A program made the translations under genes and the position numbers. Below, piece after piece: positions 1-9,311 of a stretch of DNA of 64,000 nt. Source of the stretch: Aliiroseovarius subalbicans (GTDB lineage Bacteria > Pseudomonadota > Alphaproteobacteria > Rhodobacterales > Rhodobacteraceae); NCBI RefSeq assembly GCF_022678625.1, contig NZ_JALBYQ010000001.1, positions 248,001-312,000 of the forward strand. Direction: 5' to 3'. The notes below the pieces were generated by a model. That model did not search any database, had not been told where the DNA came from, and saw nothing but the letters and a program-made list of their open reading frames with translations. Every line of letters begins with the position of its first letter. The stretch's first letter is position 1.

Positions 1-1
1 G

Positions 2-292
2 CTGGGGGTGCGCGATCTGTTTGCATCGCTGGTCGGGGCCGACACGCTGCCCACCCGCAAACCTGACCCGGCGCCGTTCTTTGCGGCGGTGGAACGCGCG
101 GGCGGGGATGGGCGACGGTCGCTTCTGGTCGGCGACACCGAAACCGACCGCAACACGTCGCGCGCCGCAGGCGTGCCGTCGATCCTTGTCACGTTCGGGC
201 CGGATGGGCGCGGGGTCGAGGCGTTGCAGCCCGAGGCGTTGTTGGACGACTACGCCGATCTGGACGGGATCGTTCAGGCGTTGATCGGCTGA
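2..292 (+). CDS. gph: HAD-family phosphatase, phosphoglycolate phosphatase-like (3' end only)
   Basis: This is the C-terminal 96 residues of a haloacid-dehalogenase hydrolase; the start lies before the window. Two HAD motifs are visible: the lysine motif in TRKPDPAPF and the Mg-binding motif GDTETDRNTSRAAGVPSILV. That pairing, with the spacing to the C-terminus, is typical of Gph, which removes phosphate from 2-phosphoglycolate. The nucleophile motif DxDGT and the cap domain are outside the window, so substrate cannot be judged and a related HAD phosphatase is possible. The last 19 bases overlap, tail to tail, the end of the convergent MmgE/PrpD gene. Confidence 0.75.
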   Translation: MGVRDLFASLVGADTLPTRKPDPAPFFAAVERAGGDGRRSLLVGDTETDRNTSRAAGVPSILVTFGPDGRGVEALQPEALLDDYADLDGIVQALIG

Positions 293-1584
293 GTGATCAG
301 CGCGGCCAGCGGTCCAAGGCCGTCGGCAGGCAGGCCGTCGATGGCCGCTTCGATCGCGCTGGCCCGATCCGTGCCCACAAGGGGGGCCGCCAGCCCGTGA
401 AACTTGGCGCGCAAATCGGCCTCGCTGGGGGGGGCGGTCGCGTCCCACTTCGGTTCATGCCAATCCGAGTGCAATTGCGATCCGTCGCGCAGCACCAAGG
501 TCGCCCGGGCCAGACGTGTGGCCGGGAAGGCCGCGTTTGCGGCGTCGTCTTCGGTCATCAGCAAACCGCGTGACAGGCGCAGGACCTCGGGGTGGCGCAA
601 AGCCGAGCCGGTCAGATCGGCCGGGGTTACATCGCCGCGCACCATCGCCACGGCAACCGGGAACGAGGTGGAATACTGCGCTTCGTCCGTGCTGTTCGGT
701 TCGGACGTGGCCAGGCGCACGCTTTCGTGGAAGGTCTCGACCTGGATGTGGTCCACATCGGCGGCAGTGACGCCGTGGCGCTGGCGCAAGGCCAATACGG
801 CCTCAACCGGGGCTTGGGCCCAACGGCAGACTGGGTAGGGCTTGTAGTATTGTTCGTTGGTCAGCCAGCGATTGCCGAGATCGGCCCAGTGATCCGGCGC
901 CTGCTCCAACGTCAGCGCGGGCGCGCCAGTGAAGCCTGCTTGCGCTAGAAGGGCGGCGGACACCCCCGCCATTGCGCCCCAGCCCGACCCGTCTTTCACC
1001 ATCGTCGGGTGGTCGATGCAGCGCATCATCTGGCTGCGCGGCCCGTGGTATTCGGCGATTCCCATCGCGTGGCGGGTCCGGTCGGGATCCAGCTCCAGGT
1101 AACGCGCGCCGATGCCTGCGCAGGCCACCGCCGCCCAGGCGCCCGAGGTGTGGTAGTCCGGCGCGCTGTCGTGCAGCGCCGTCGCCAGCCGGCAAGCAAA
1201 TTCGTATCCCAGCGTCAGCGCGGTCAGGAAGGCGGCGCCGTCCATGTTGCCGGTTTCAAGCGCAAAGGCGAAAGCGGCGGGGAAGGTGGCGCAGCCCGCG
1301 TGGCCCTTGGCCGGGTTGAACCCATCATGCCCGTCCAGCGCGTCGATCGTGGCCGCGCCCGCATGGGCCAGACCGGGAGCTGAAACGGCCCGGCCATCGA
1401 ACAGCAGCGCGTGGCGACCGGGGGTCTGGGCGCTGGCAAAGTCGCGGGTGATCCGGCTGGCGCGGGTCGAAGCACCCCCCAGCCCGACGCCGATCAGGTC
1501 CAGCAGGTTCAGCTTTACCTGTGTCTGCGTCCCGGCGGGAATGTCAGTCCAGGTCAGCCGGTGTAGGGCGTCAAGGGGTGTCAT
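274..1584 (-). CDS. MmgE/PrpD family protein
   Basis: A 436-residue protein of the MmgE/PrpD fold, the family of 2-methylcitrate dehydratase and cis-aconitate decarboxylase. Seen: the N-terminal helical region with LDLIGVGLGGAS, the conserved DALDGHDGFNPAKGHAG stretch (family DxxDg...HPG-like) and the central YHGPRSQMMRCIDHPTMVKD segment. Length matches the family (about 440-480). No prpB or prpC neighbour is present, so a propionate role is not supported; many Rhodobacteraceae paralogues have unknown substrates. ATG at 1584 is preferred over an in-frame GTG at 1608, which has no visible ribosome site. It is divergent from the aminotransferase gene at 1701. Confidence 0.8.
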   Translation of the reverse strand: MTPLDALHRLTWTDIPAGTQTQVKLNLLDLIGVGLGGASTRASRITRDFASAQTPGRHALLFDGRAVSAPGLAHAGAATIDALDGHDGFNPAKGHAGCATFPAAFAFALETGNMDGAAFLTALTLGYEFACRLATALHDSAPDYHTSGAWAAVACAGIGARYLELDPDRTRHAMGIAEYHGPRSQMMRCIDHPTMVKDGSGWGAMAGVSAALLAQAGFTGAPALTLEQAPDHWADLGNRWLTNEQYYKPYPVCRWAQAPVEAVLALRQRHGVTAADVDHIQVETFHESVRLATSEPNSTDEAQYSTSFPVAVAMVRGDVTPADLTGSALRHPEVLRLSRGLLMTEDDAANAAFPATRLARATLVLRDGSQLHSDWHEPKWDATAPPSEADLRAKFHGLAAPLVGTDRASAIEAAIDGLPADGLGPLAALITQPINA

Positions 1585-1700
1585 CCCCTGAGCCTGATCC
1601 GGTTTCACCGGGCAAAAATGCCAATTTGCGACAGAATCCCGGTTTTTCCCAGCGGGATCCCCGCATTGACCTTCGGCGGGCGCATGCCCAAAGTCGCGCC

Positions 1701-2897
1701 ATGAGCGAACGATTCACAGGGTCATTTACCCAGCAGGAGCCGATCCCAGAGGCAGGCATCGAAGCCGCGTTGCGGGTCATGCAATCGGGCCGGTTGCACC
1801 GCTACAACGTGGTCGAGGGCGAGATTGCCGAGACCGCTTTGCTGGAAGAGGAATTCGCCGCCGCGATGGGGGCGACATTCGCGCTGGCGGTGGCCTCGGG
1901 CGGCTATGCCATCGCGACCGCCCTGCGCGCGCTGGGAGTGGGGCCGGGCGACCGGGTTCTGACCAACGCCTTCACCCTGGCACCTGTGCCGGGGGCGATT
2001 GCGTCGCTGGGCGCGGTGCCTGTCTTTGTTGGCGTGACCGAAAGCCTGGTCATCGACCTGGAGGATCTGGCGGCGAAACTGGACCAGGCGGAGGTGCTGC
2101 TGCTGTCGCATATGCGCGGCCATATCTGCGACATGGAGGCGCTGATGGCGCTCTGTAACGCGGCCGGGGTGCGGGTGGTGGAAGACTGCGCCCACACAAT
2201 GGGTGCGCGGTGGAACGGGGTCTTGTCGGGCCGTCACGGGGTGATGGCGGCCTATTCGACACAGACCTACAAGCACCTGAATTCGGGCGAAGGCGGGCTG
2301 TTGATCAGCGATGATCCTGATCTGATGGCAAGGGCGATCATGCTGTCGGGGTCGTATATGTTGTTTGATCGCCACCGCGCCGCACCGCCGCCTGAGGCCT
2401 TCGAGACGGTGAAATACCTGACCCCCAACATATCGGGCCGAATGGACAATCTGCGTGCCGCGATCCTGCGCCCGCAACTGGCGCAGCTGGACGCGCAATG
2501 CGCGGCCTGGAATGCGCGCTATCGCGTGGTCGAAGAGGGGCTGCGTGACCTGCCTGGGCTTACGGTTATCGAGCGGCCTGCACAGGAAGACTACGTCATG
2601 TCCTCGTTCCAATTCCTGCTGCTGGATTGGTCCGATGCGGCGGTGGCCGAGGTGCTGCGCCGCTGTGCCGACCGGGGGGTTGAGCTGAAATGGTTCGGTG
2701 GGGTCGAGCCCAGCGGCTTTACCTCGCGCTATGACAGTTGGCGCTATGCCCCCAGCGATCGGATGCCCGCCACCGACCGCGTGCTGCGCGGTGTGTTGGA
2801 CCTGCGCCTGCCGCTGACCTTCAGCCTGGAGGATTGCGCCCTGATCGCCCGGATCATCCGCGACGAAGTGGGGTCGGTCTTTCAGTCTGGCGTCTAG
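1701..2897 (+). CDS. DegT/DnrJ/EryC1/StrS family PLP-dependent aminotransferase
   Basis: A 398-residue fold-type I aminotransferase of the DegT/StrS group, which normally aminates keto-sugars or related keto compounds. The lysine that would carry PLP is K191 in TQTYKHLNSGEGG, matching the family pattern of Lys a few residues before GEGG. The region VVEDCAHTMGARWNG supplies the usual Asp for the PLP pyridine nitrogen. The open frame runs upstream to 1521, but that stretch is antisense to the MmgE gene and lacks family similarity, so the ATG at 1701 is the start. No sugar-nucleotide or polysaccharide genes flank it, so the substrate is open. It ends 3 bases before the convergent flavodoxin gene. 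Confidence 0.85.
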   Translation: MSERFTGSFTQQEPIPEAGIEAALRVMQSGRLHRYNVVEGEIAETALLEEEFAAAMGATFALAVASGGYAIATALRALGVGPGDRVLTNAFTLAPVPGAIASLGAVPVFVGVTESLVIDLEDLAAKLDQAEVLLLSHMRGHICDMEALMALCNAAGVRVVEDCAHTMGARWNGVLSGRHGVMAAYSTQTYKHLNSGEGGLLISDDPDLMARAIMLSGSYMLFDRHRAAPPPEAFETVKYLTPNISGRMDNLRAAILRPQLAQLDAQCAAWNARYRVVEEGLRDLPGLTVIERPAQEDYVMSSFQFLLLDWSDAAVAEVLRRCADRGVELKWFGGVEPSGFTSRYDSWRYAPSDRMPATDRVLRGVLDLRLPLTFSLEDCALIARIIRDEVGSVFQSGV

Positions 2898-2900
2898 CCC

Positions 2901-3440
2901 TTAAAGCGCGGCAAGCCTGTCGGCATAGGCGTCGACCCGGTCCCAGTCGGTGAATTCATAGTCACGCGTCGTGTCGGTGATCAGCCCGCCCTGCGTCGCG
3001 ATCCGTTTCATGATGAAGCGTTCGACCCAGTTCAGCCGGGAAAACCGCAGGGCACCGGCAAACACCTGGGCCTCGGGGAAAGGCACGGGCAGGTCCGCGT
3101 CCAGTCGTGCCTGCGCTTCGGCGATGCGGTCGGTTTTCACCATCGGATCAACCTCGGCCGCCCCCAGCGACACCAAGAAGATGTCATGCGGTAGGCTGTC
3201 GATCAGGTCGGCGTGGCGCTTGACGAAGCTCAGCATCTCTTTCTCGATCCTGCCGACGTGAACCGACGCCCCGAACACGAGACGGTCAAACCGCGCGGGC
3301 GCAGGGGCGACGGCGGTCTTGTCGCCGGCGTTTTGCAGTGTGGCTTCGTGGCCCGCCGCGCGCAGCCGTTCGGTGACGCGTTGTGCGATCGCCTCGGTCT
3401 GCCCTTCCCGGGTGGCAAAAGTCAGAAGAAAGCGTGTCAT
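2901..3440 (-). CDS. HemG-like flavodoxin-domain protein (possible protoporphyrinogen oxidase)
   Basis: A 179-residue flavodoxin-fold protein. The N-terminal FATREGQTEAIAQRV is the FMN phosphate-binding loop characteristic of HemG-type menaquinone-dependent protoporphyrinogen IX dehydrogenase (TRxGQT). The ASVHVGRIEKEMLSFVKRH stretch and the FSRLNWVERFIMKRIATQGG C-terminal region also match that family, and length is right (about 175-180). Oxidation of protoporphyrinogen in haem synthesis is the family role; other flavodoxin_5 proteins may do something else, and no haem genes are adjacent. It is transcribed divergently from the ivd operon. A 15-base palindrome sits 30 bases before its start. 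Confidence 0.7.
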   Translation of the reverse strand: MTRFLLTFATREGQTEAIAQRVTERLRAAGHEATLQNAGDKTAVAPAPARFDRLVFGASVHVGRIEKEMLSFVKRHADLIDSLPHDIFLVSLGAAEVDPMVKTDRIAEAQARLDADLPVPFPEAQVFAGALRFSRLNWVERFIMKRIATQGGLITDTTRDYEFTDWDRVDAYADRLAAL

Positions 3441-3470
3441 GGCCCACTCCTTTGGTCCGTATGCAATCGG

Positions 3471-3485
3471 TGCATTTTAATCCAG
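3471..3485. promoter_or_regulatory. Inverted repeat upstream of the flavodoxin gene
   Basis: ATGCA-ATCGG-TGCAT, a perfect inverted repeat with 5-base arms, lies 31 bases before the start codon of the flavodoxin gene (minus strand) and 124 bases before ivd. Position suits an operator, but arm length is short and no regulator is identified. Confidence 0.3.
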
Positions 3486-3568
3486 CGCCGCGCCCGCATC
3501 CATGACCCAGATCAGCCCGTCGCGACGCTGCGTCGCCATTGACGCGAATCGATGCTTTGCCTAGGAAA

Positions 3569-3582
3569 TGAACAAGCGTTCA
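3569..3582. promoter_or_regulatory. Candidate operator of the leucine-degradation operon
   Basis: TGAAC-AAGC-GTTCA, a perfect inverted repeat, lies 27 bases before the ivd start and just before the ribosome site GAGGAGGG. Branched-chain and fatty-acid catabolic operons in Proteobacteria are commonly controlled by TetR- or MerR-type repressors binding short palindromes near the promoter. No such regulator gene is in the window. The assignment is inferred from position and symmetry. Confidence 0.4.
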
Positions 3583-3608
3583 ATAAATCCGCCCTGAGGA
3601 GGGACCCC

Positions 3609-4772
3609 ATGTTCAATCACACGATGAATTTCGACCTTGGTGAAGACGTCAACGCCCTGCGTGAGATGGTGCATCGTTTTGCCCAGGATCGCATCAAGCC
3701 GATCGCGGCCGAGGTGGACGAAAAGAACGATTTTCCCGCCGAGCTTTGGAAAGAGTTTGGCGATCTGGGCCTGCTGGGCGTCACCACCCCCGAGGAATAC
3801 GGCGGGGCGGACATGTCGTATCTGGCACACGTGGTCGCGGTCGAAGAAATCGCGCGGGCCTCGGCCTCGATCAGCCTGTCCTATGGTGCGCATTCGAACC
3901 TGTGTGTGAACCAGATCAAGCGCAACGCGACCCATGAGCAGAAGATGAAATACCTGCCTGACCTGATTTCGGGCGAGAAGGTCGGCGCCTTGGCGATGAG
4001 CGAGGCGGGCGCGGGCTCGGACGTGGTGTCGATGAAGTTGAAGGCGGAAAAGCGCAACGGATACTATGTGTTGAACGGCACCAAGTTCTGGATCACCAAC
4101 GGCCCGGACGCCGATACGCTGGTCGTCTATGCCAAGACCGACCCGGAGGCCGGCGCCAAGGGCATGACCGCCTTCATCGTTGAAAAGACCATGAAGGGTT
4201 TCAGCACAAGCCCGCATTTCGACAAGCTGGGCATGCGCGGATCGAACACCGCCGAGCTGATCTTTGAAGACGTCGAAGTGCCGTTTGAAAACGTGCTGGG
4301 CGAAGAGGGGCGCGGCGTGAACGTCCTGATGTCAGGGTTGGATTATGAACGCGTGGTTCTGTCGGGCATCGGCACCGGCATCATGGCCGCTTGCATGGAT
4401 GAAATCATGCCCTACATCGCGCAGCGCAAGCAGTTCGGCAAACCGATTGGTGACTTCCAACTGATGCAGGCCAAGATCGCCGACATGTATACCAAGATGA
4501 ACTCGGCCCGCGCCTATATCTATGAAGTCGCGAAGGCGGCTGATCGCGGTGAGGTCACCCGTCAGGACGCCGCGGCCTGTGTGCTCTATGCTTCTGAGGA
4601 GGCGATGAACGTCGCCCACCAGGCGGTGCAGGCGATGGGCGGCATGGGCTTCATGAACGAAAGCCCCGTCAGCCGCATCTTCCGCGACGCCAAGCTGATG
4701 GAGATCGGCGCAGGCACATCGGAAATCCGCCGGATGCTGATCGGACGTGAATTGATGGGGGCGATGAAGTGA
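3609..4772 (+). CDS. ivd: Isovaleryl-CoA dehydrogenase
   Basis: A 387-residue FAD acyl-CoA dehydrogenase that oxidises isovaleryl-CoA to 3-methylcrotonyl-CoA in leucine degradation. The catalytic base is the family-diagnostic Glu in [13 protein letters not shown] (E247); the site where medium-chain dehydrogenases carry Glu reads [11 protein letters not shown], with Ala, as expected for isovaleryl-CoA dehydrogenase. FAD/substrate motifs [14 protein letters not shown] and [16 protein letters not shown] are present. A strong ribosome site (GAGGAGGG) precedes the ATG at 3609; the longer frame from 3552 lacks one. It is first in the operon; its stop overlaps the mccB start by 4 bases. Electrons would pass to ETF, which is not in the window. 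Confidence 0.96.
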   Translation: MFNHTMNFDLGEDVNALREMVHRFAQDRIKPIAAEVDEKNDFPAELWKEFGDLGLLGVTTPEEYGGADMSYLAHVVAVEEIARASASISLSYGAHSNLCVNQIKRNATHEQKMKYLPDLISGEKVGALAMSEAGAGSDVVSMKLKAEKRNGYYVLNGTKFWITNGPDADTLVVYAKTDPEAGAKGMTAFIVEKTMKGFSTSPHFDKLGMRGSNTAELIFEDVEVPFENVLGEEGRGVNVLMSGLDYERVVLSGIGTGIMAACMDEIMPYIAQRKQFGKPIGDFQLMQAKIADMYTKMNSARAYIYEVAKAADRGEVTRQDAAACVLYASEEAMNVAHQAVQAMGGMGFMNESPVSRIFRDAKLMEIGAGTSEIRRMLIGRELMGAMK

Positions 4773-6373
4773 AACTGCAATCCCAAGCCATGCCGGGCTC
4801 GGACGCCTGGAAGAATAACCGCGCGGGGCATCTGGATGCCCTGGGCACGATCAGGGACGCAGCCGCCAAGGCCGCCGCTGGTGGGGGCGAACGCTCGCGC
4901 GACCGGCACCTCAGCCGTGGCAAGATGCTGCCGCGTGACCGGGTGTCGAACCTGCTGGACCCGGGGTCTCCCTTCCTTGAAGTTGGCGCCACCGCCGCCC
5001 ACGGCATGTATGACGACGCAGCCCCCTGTGCGGGCGTGATCGCGGGCATTGGCCAGGTGCATGGGCAAGAGGTCATGGTGGTCTGCAACGATGCCACCGT
5101 GAAGGGCGGCACCTATTACCCGATGACGGTGAAAAAACACCTGCGCGCGCAGGAGATTGCCGAAGAATGCAACCTGCCTTGCATCTATCTGGTCGACAGC
5201 GGCGGTGCGAACCTGCCGCAGCAGGACGAAGTGTTCCCGGATCGCGACCATTTCGGGCGGATTTTCTATAATCAGGCGCGTATGTCCTCCAAGGGCATCC
5301 CGCAGATCGCCGTTGTGATGGGGTCCTGCACCGCAGGCGGCGCCTATGTGCCCGCGATGTCGGATGTGACCATCATCGTGAAGGAACAGGGCACCATTTT
5401 CCTGGCCGGCCCGCCTTTGGTGAAAGCCGCGACCGGTGAGGTCGTGACCGCCGAGGATCTGGGCGGTGGCGACGTGCACACGCGCCTGTCCGGCGTGGCC
5501 GATTACCTCGCCGAGGATGACGCGCATGCGCTGGCGTTGGCACGTCGGGCGGTTGAAAGCCTGAACCGCGAAAAACCCTTCACCGTGAAGTGGCAGGAGC
5601 CGGAAGAGCCGGCTTATGACGCCGAGGAACTTCTGGGCGTGGTGCCTGCCGACCTCAAGACGCCCTATGACATCCGTGAGGTGATCATGCGGGTGGTGGA
5701 TGGCTCACGCTTTGATGAATTCAAGCCGCGCTTTGGTGAAACGATCGTCTGTGGTTTCGCCCATCTGAAGGGCTGCCCGATCGGCATCATCGCCAACAAC
5801 GGCGTGATCTTCTCGGAAGCCGCGCAGAAGGCTGCGCATTTCGTCGAGCTGTGTTCGCAGCGCAATATCCCCTTGGTTTTCTTGCAAAACATCACCGGCT
5901 TCATGGTCGGCCGCAAATACGAAAACGAAGGCATCGCGCGTCATGGCGCCAAGATGGTGACGGCCGTGGCCACCACCAACGTGCCCAAGGTGACGATGGT
6001 TGTCGGCGGCTCTTATGGGGCGGGCAACTACGGCATGGCCGGGCGGGCGTATCAGCCGCGCTTCATGTGGTCCTGGCCCAATTCGCGGATTTCCGTGATG
6101 GGCGGCGAACAGGCCGCGGGTGTGCTGGCGACCGTGAAACGCGACGCGATCGAACGTCAGGGCGGCGACTGGTCGGCCGAGGAAGAGGCCGCGTTTAAAC
6201 AGCCCACCATCGACATGTTCGAAGAACAAAGCCACCCGCTTTATGCCTCGGCGCGACTGTGGGACGACGGCGTGATCGACCCGCGCGACACCCGCGAGGT
6301 GCTGTTTCTGTCGCTTCTGGCCGCCCTCAACGCGCCGATCGAGCCGACGAAGTTCGGCGTGTTCCGGATGTGA
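4769..6373 (+). CDS. mccB: Methylcrotonyl-CoA carboxylase beta (carboxyltransferase) subunit
   Basis: A 534-residue carboxyltransferase subunit that moves CO2 from biotin on MccA to 3-methylcrotonyl-CoA, giving 3-methylglutaconyl-CoA. Two crotonase-like lobes are visible: an N-terminal acyl-CoA-binding lobe with [21 protein letters not shown] and [20 protein letters not shown], and a C-terminal biotin lobe with [19 protein letters not shown] and [20 protein letters not shown]. Length matches the family (about 535). The start is GTG at 4769 inside the ivd stop (GTGA), a sign of translational coupling. Its partner MccA is separated from it by two unrelated small genes. Confidence 0.96.
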   Translation: MKLQSQAMPGSDAWKNNRAGHLDALGTIRDAAAKAAAGGGERSRDRHLSRGKMLPRDRVSNLLDPGSPFLEVGATAAHGMYDDAAPCAGVIAGIGQVHGQEVMVVCNDATVKGGTYYPMTVKKHLRAQEIAEECNLPCIYLVDSGGANLPQQDEVFPDRDHFGRIFYNQARMSSKGIPQIAVVMGSCTAGGAYVPAMSDVTIIVKEQGTIFLAGPPLVKAATGEVVTAEDLGGGDVHTRLSGVADYLAEDDAHALALARRAVESLNREKPFTVKWQEPEEPAYDAEELLGVVPADLKTPYDIREVIMRVVDGSRFDEFKPRFGETIVCGFAHLKGCPIGIIANNGVIFSEAAQKAAHFVELCSQRNIPLVFLQNITGFMVGRKYENEGIARHGAKMVTAVATTNVPKVTMVVGGSYGAGNYGMAGRAYQPRFMWSWPNSRISVMGGEQAAGVLATVKRDAIERQGGDWSAEEEAAFKQPTIDMFEEQSHPLYASARLWDDGVIDPRDTREVLFLSLLAALNAPIEPTKFGVFRM

Positions 6374-6810
6374 TGAACCCGCATCTGGTCATATACTGCG
6401 TCCTGACGCTTTTTGTGCTCTATGCGCTGTTCGAAAAGCTTGATCCGCGCTTTGACCTGTCGGATGGCGGGTGTCGGGTCAGCTATGTCTATGACGGTGA
6501 CACGGTCGAGCTGACCTGTGGCGGCAACACTCAGACTGCGCGCCTTGTCGGGTTTGACACGCCGGAAACGCGCGACGCGAAGTGCGCGGCGGAAAAGGCG
6601 CTGGGCGACCAGGCGACGGGGCGGCTTCGTGATCTGGTGAAATCCGGTGTCGTGACGCTGAAGTCGCAGGGCCATGACAAATATGGGCGGGTTTTGACCG
6701 AATTGGCCGTGGATGGGCGCGACGTGGCGGAGACGTTGGTGTCCGAAGGCCTGGCTACTTCGTATCGCGGTGGATCGCGCATCAACTGGTGTGAAAGGTT
6801 GGCGCAATGA
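6373..6810 (+). CDS. Membrane-anchored thermonuclease-like (SNase) protein
   Basis: A 145-residue protein with one N-terminal membrane segment (residues about 4-19, LVIYCVLTLFVLYALF) followed by a staphylococcal-nuclease-like OB domain. Seen: YVYDGDTVELTCGG with the DGDT calcium-site Asp, RLVGFDTPETRD with the conserved Arg and the DTPE turn, then GRVLTELAVDGRDVAETLV and a short tail. Catalytic Glu/Arg positions look present (E in DTPETRD, R near YGRVL). Such proteins usually cut DNA or RNA outside the cytoplasm, but many remain uncharacterised. ATG at 6373 overlaps the mccB stop (ATGTGATG); its stop overlaps the next start. It has no obvious role in leucine breakdown. Confidence 0.8.
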   Translation: MNPHLVIYCVLTLFVLYALFEKLDPRFDLSDGGCRVSYVYDGDTVELTCGGNTQTARLVGFDTPETRDAKCAAEKALGDQATGRLRDLVKSGVVTLKSQGHDKYGRVLTELAVDGRDVAETLVSEGLATSYRGGSRINWCERLAQ

Positions 6811-7370
6811 CGGGCTGGGACGCGAAAACAGCCGATTGGTATGCCACGAACTTCGGGGATGATCCCAGCGTGTTTGCCGTGGTTCTGGCCGCCGCCATTC
6901 AGGACGGAGAAGACGTGCTGGACGTGGGCTGTGGCACCGGGTCAGCGCTGCGTGCGATTGCGGGACGGGCAGGGCGGCTGACCGGCATCGACCCGACCCC
7001 ACGGATGATCGAGATTGCGCGCGAACACGGCGGCGGCATCACCTTTCAGGTCGCCAGCGCCGAGGCGAGTTTGCAGCCGGACGCAAGCCAGGATGTGGTT
7101 CTGATGATCAACGTGCTGCACCATGTGGAAGACGAAGCCGCTGCTTTGAGCGAGGCCGCCCGCGTGCTGCGCCCCGGTGGGCGGATCGTGCTTGGTGGCG
7201 AGCGCTTCAGTTTGGAAGATGTGCCTCAGGGTCAGGATTATGCTGCCGCTTTGGCACGGGCCGGGTTTGCCCGGGCCACAACGCAAGACATTCCCGAGGG
7301 GTTCGTCACGACAGCCGTGATCCCCTTGGCACAGGAAACGACACCCACAAAGGGTGTGACGGAGGGTTAG
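6807..7370 (+). CDS. Class I SAM-dependent methyltransferase
   Basis: A 187-residue Methyltransf_11/25-type protein. Motif I VLDVGCGTGSALRAIA (residues about 38-53) binds S-adenosylmethionine; the acidic end of strand 2 is GIDPTPRMIEIA; motif IV is DVVLMINVLHHVEDEAAAL, and a following LRPGGRIVLGG closes the family pattern. The N-terminus DAKTADWYATNFGDDPS resembles small methyltransferases that act on small molecules; the acceptor cannot be read from sequence. It overlaps the nuclease gene by 4 bases (ATGA) and abuts mccA directly, so it is co-transcribed and probably translationally coupled inside the liu operon. Confidence 0.82.
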   Translation: MTGWDAKTADWYATNFGDDPSVFAVVLAAAIQDGEDVLDVGCGTGSALRAIAGRAGRLTGIDPTPRMIEIAREHGGGITFQVASAEASLQPDASQDVVLMINVLHHVEDEAAALSEAARVLRPGGRIVLGGERFSLEDVPQGQDYAAALARAGFARATTQDIPEGFVTTAVIPLAQETTPTKGVTEG

Positions 7371-9311
7371 ATGTTCAAGAAGATCCTGATTGCAAACCGG
7401 GGCGAAATCGCCTGCCGCATTATGGAAACCGCGCGCAAGCTGGGCGTGGGCACCGTTGCGGTTTATTCGGACGCGGACGCTGCGGCCAAGCATGTGGCGC
7501 TGGCGGATGAGGCCGTGCATATTGGCCCGCCGCAGCCTGCCGAAAGCTATCTGCGCGGCGATGTGATCATCGCCGCTGCGCACGCGACGGGCGCGCAGGC
7601 GATCCACCCCGGCTATGGCTTCCTGTCGGAAAACCCAGACTTCGTTGAACAGGTCGAAGCCGCGGGGCTGGTCTTCATCGGCCCCTCGGCGGACGCGATC
7701 CGCGCGATGGGGCTGAAAGATGCCGCCAAGGTCCTGATGGAGAAGGCGGGTGTGCCCGTCGTGCCCGGATATCACGGTGAAAACCAGGATCCTGCCTTCC
7801 TGGCCGAGCAGGCCGACAAGATCGGCTATCCGGTGCTGATCAAGGCCGTGGCGGGTGGCGGCGGCAAGGGCATGCGCCGGGTCGATGACCCCGCCGATTT
7901 CGCCGACGCGCTGGCCAGCGCCCAGGGCGAGGCCGCGACCGCCTTTGGCAACGATGCCTGCCTGATCGAGAAATACATCCTGTCGCCGCGCCACATCGAG
8001 ATCCAGGTCTTTGGCGACGGCACCCATGCGGTGCACCTGTTCGAACGGGATTGTTCGCTGCAACGCCGCCACCAGAAGGTGATCGAGGAAGCCCCGGCGC
8101 CCGGCATGACCGAAGAGGTCCGCAACGCGATGGGCCAGGCCGGCGTGAAGGCCGCCGAGGCGATCGGCTACAAGGGGGCGGGCACGGTGGAATTCATCGT
8201 GGACGGCGCAAACGGCCTGCGCCCGGACGGGTTCTGGTTCATGGAAATGAACACGCGCCTGCAGGTGGAACACCCGGTGACCGAGGAAATCACAGGCGTC
8301 GATCTGGTCGAATGGCAGCTGCGCGTCGCCTCGGGCGAAGGTCTGCCAAAACAGCAGGGGGATCTGTCGATCAACGGCCATGCGTTCGAAGCGCGGCTCT
8401 ATGCCGAGGACGTGCCCAAGGGCTTCCTGCCCGCGACCGGCACGCTGACGCATCTGAAGTTCCCCGCGGGTGCGCGGGCCGATACCGGCGTGCGCGCGGG
8501 CGACACGATCAGCCCGTTTTATGACCCGATGATCGCCAAGCTCACCGTGCATGCGGCGACCCGCTCGGCGGCGTTGCGCATGATGTCGACCTCACTGGCG
8601 CATACCGAAGTGGCGGGCTCCGTTACCAACCTGGCCTTCCTGGGCGCGCTCACGCGGCACGACGGGTTTTCGGTCGGGGACGTGGACACCGGGTTGATTG
8701 ATCGCGACCTTGAGGCGCTGATTGCCGAGCCGGGGCCGACGCTCGGTGACATCGGCGCGGCCGCGCTGTGTGCGCTGGACCTGCTGAAACCTGCGGGCAA
8801 CGGCTTTACCCTGTGGGGCGGGTTGAACCATTTCGTCACGCTCACCCATGCGGGCGAAAGCGTGGACGTGGTGGTGACCTCGCACGGGGCGGATCATCAC
8901 GTGATCCGCGTGGGTGACGATGAGATCGAAGCCACCCGCCTGCGCGGCCAGTGGAAGCTGGGCGAAGATCGCGGCCCCCGCGTGGCCAAATCGGGCAGTG
9001 TCGTCACGGTGTTCGCCCAATCCGGGCTGGAATTTCACGTCACCAACCCGCTGGATCGCGACGTGGTCGGGGGGGCGGCCGCCGGTGTGATCGAGGCGCC
9101 GATGCCGGGTTTGGTCAAGGCGGTCTTTGCCGAGGCCGGACAGGTGGTGGCGCAAGGCGACCGGCTGGCCATTCTCGAAGCGATGAAGATGGAGCATTCG
9201 CTGGAAGCCGCGCGTGACGGCGTGGTGGCCGAGGTGCTCTGTGCCGCAGGTGACCAGGTCGAAGCGGGCGCCCCGCTGGTGCGTCTGGAAGAGCAAGAGG
9301 ACGCGGAATGA
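7371..9311 (+). CDS. mccA: Methylcrotonyl-CoA carboxylase alpha (biotin carboxylase/carrier) subunit
   Basis: A 646-residue biotin-dependent subunit. The N-terminal biotin carboxylase domain (about 1-450) starts FKKILIANRGEIACRIMETA and contains the ATP-grasp glycine loop AVAGGGGKGMRRV and the active-site region MEMNTRLQVEHPVTE. The C-terminal biotinyl domain carries EAMKMEHS with biotin-accepting K606. With MccB it carboxylates 3-methylcrotonyl-CoA. Acetyl- or geranyl-CoA carboxylase alpha subunits look alike, but ivd, mccB, mvaB and liuC in the same operon settle the assignment. Start ATG directly follows the methyltransferase stop. BirA at 29138 is the likely biotin ligase. Confidence 0.95.
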   Translation: MFKKILIANRGEIACRIMETARKLGVGTVAVYSDADAAAKHVALADEAVHIGPPQPAESYLRGDVIIAAAHATGAQAIHPGYGFLSENPDFVEQVEAAGLVFIGPSADAIRAMGLKDAAKVLMEKAGVPVVPGYHGENQDPAFLAEQADKIGYPVLIKAVAGGGGKGMRRVDDPADFADALASAQGEAATAFGNDACLIEKYILSPRHIEIQVFGDGTHAVHLFERDCSLQRRHQKVIEEAPAPGMTEEVRNAMGQAGVKAAEAIGYKGAGTVEFIVDGANGLRPDGFWFMEMNTRLQVEHPVTEEITGVDLVEWQLRVASGEGLPKQQGDLSINGHAFEARLYAEDVPKGFLPATGTLTHLKFPAGARADTGVRAGDTISPFYDPMIAKLTVHAATRSAALRMMSTSLAHTEVAGSVTNLAFLGALTRHDGFSVGDVDTGLIDRDLEALIAEPGPTLGDIGAAALCALDLLKPAGNGFTLWGGLNHFVTLTHAGESVDVVVTSHGADHHVIRVGDDEIEATRLRGQWKLGEDRGPRVAKSGSVVTVFAQSGLEFHVTNPLDRDVVGGAAAGVIEAPMPGLVKAVFAEAGQVVAQGDRLAILEAMKMEHSLEAARDGVVAEVLCAAGDQVEAGAPLVRLEEQEDAE

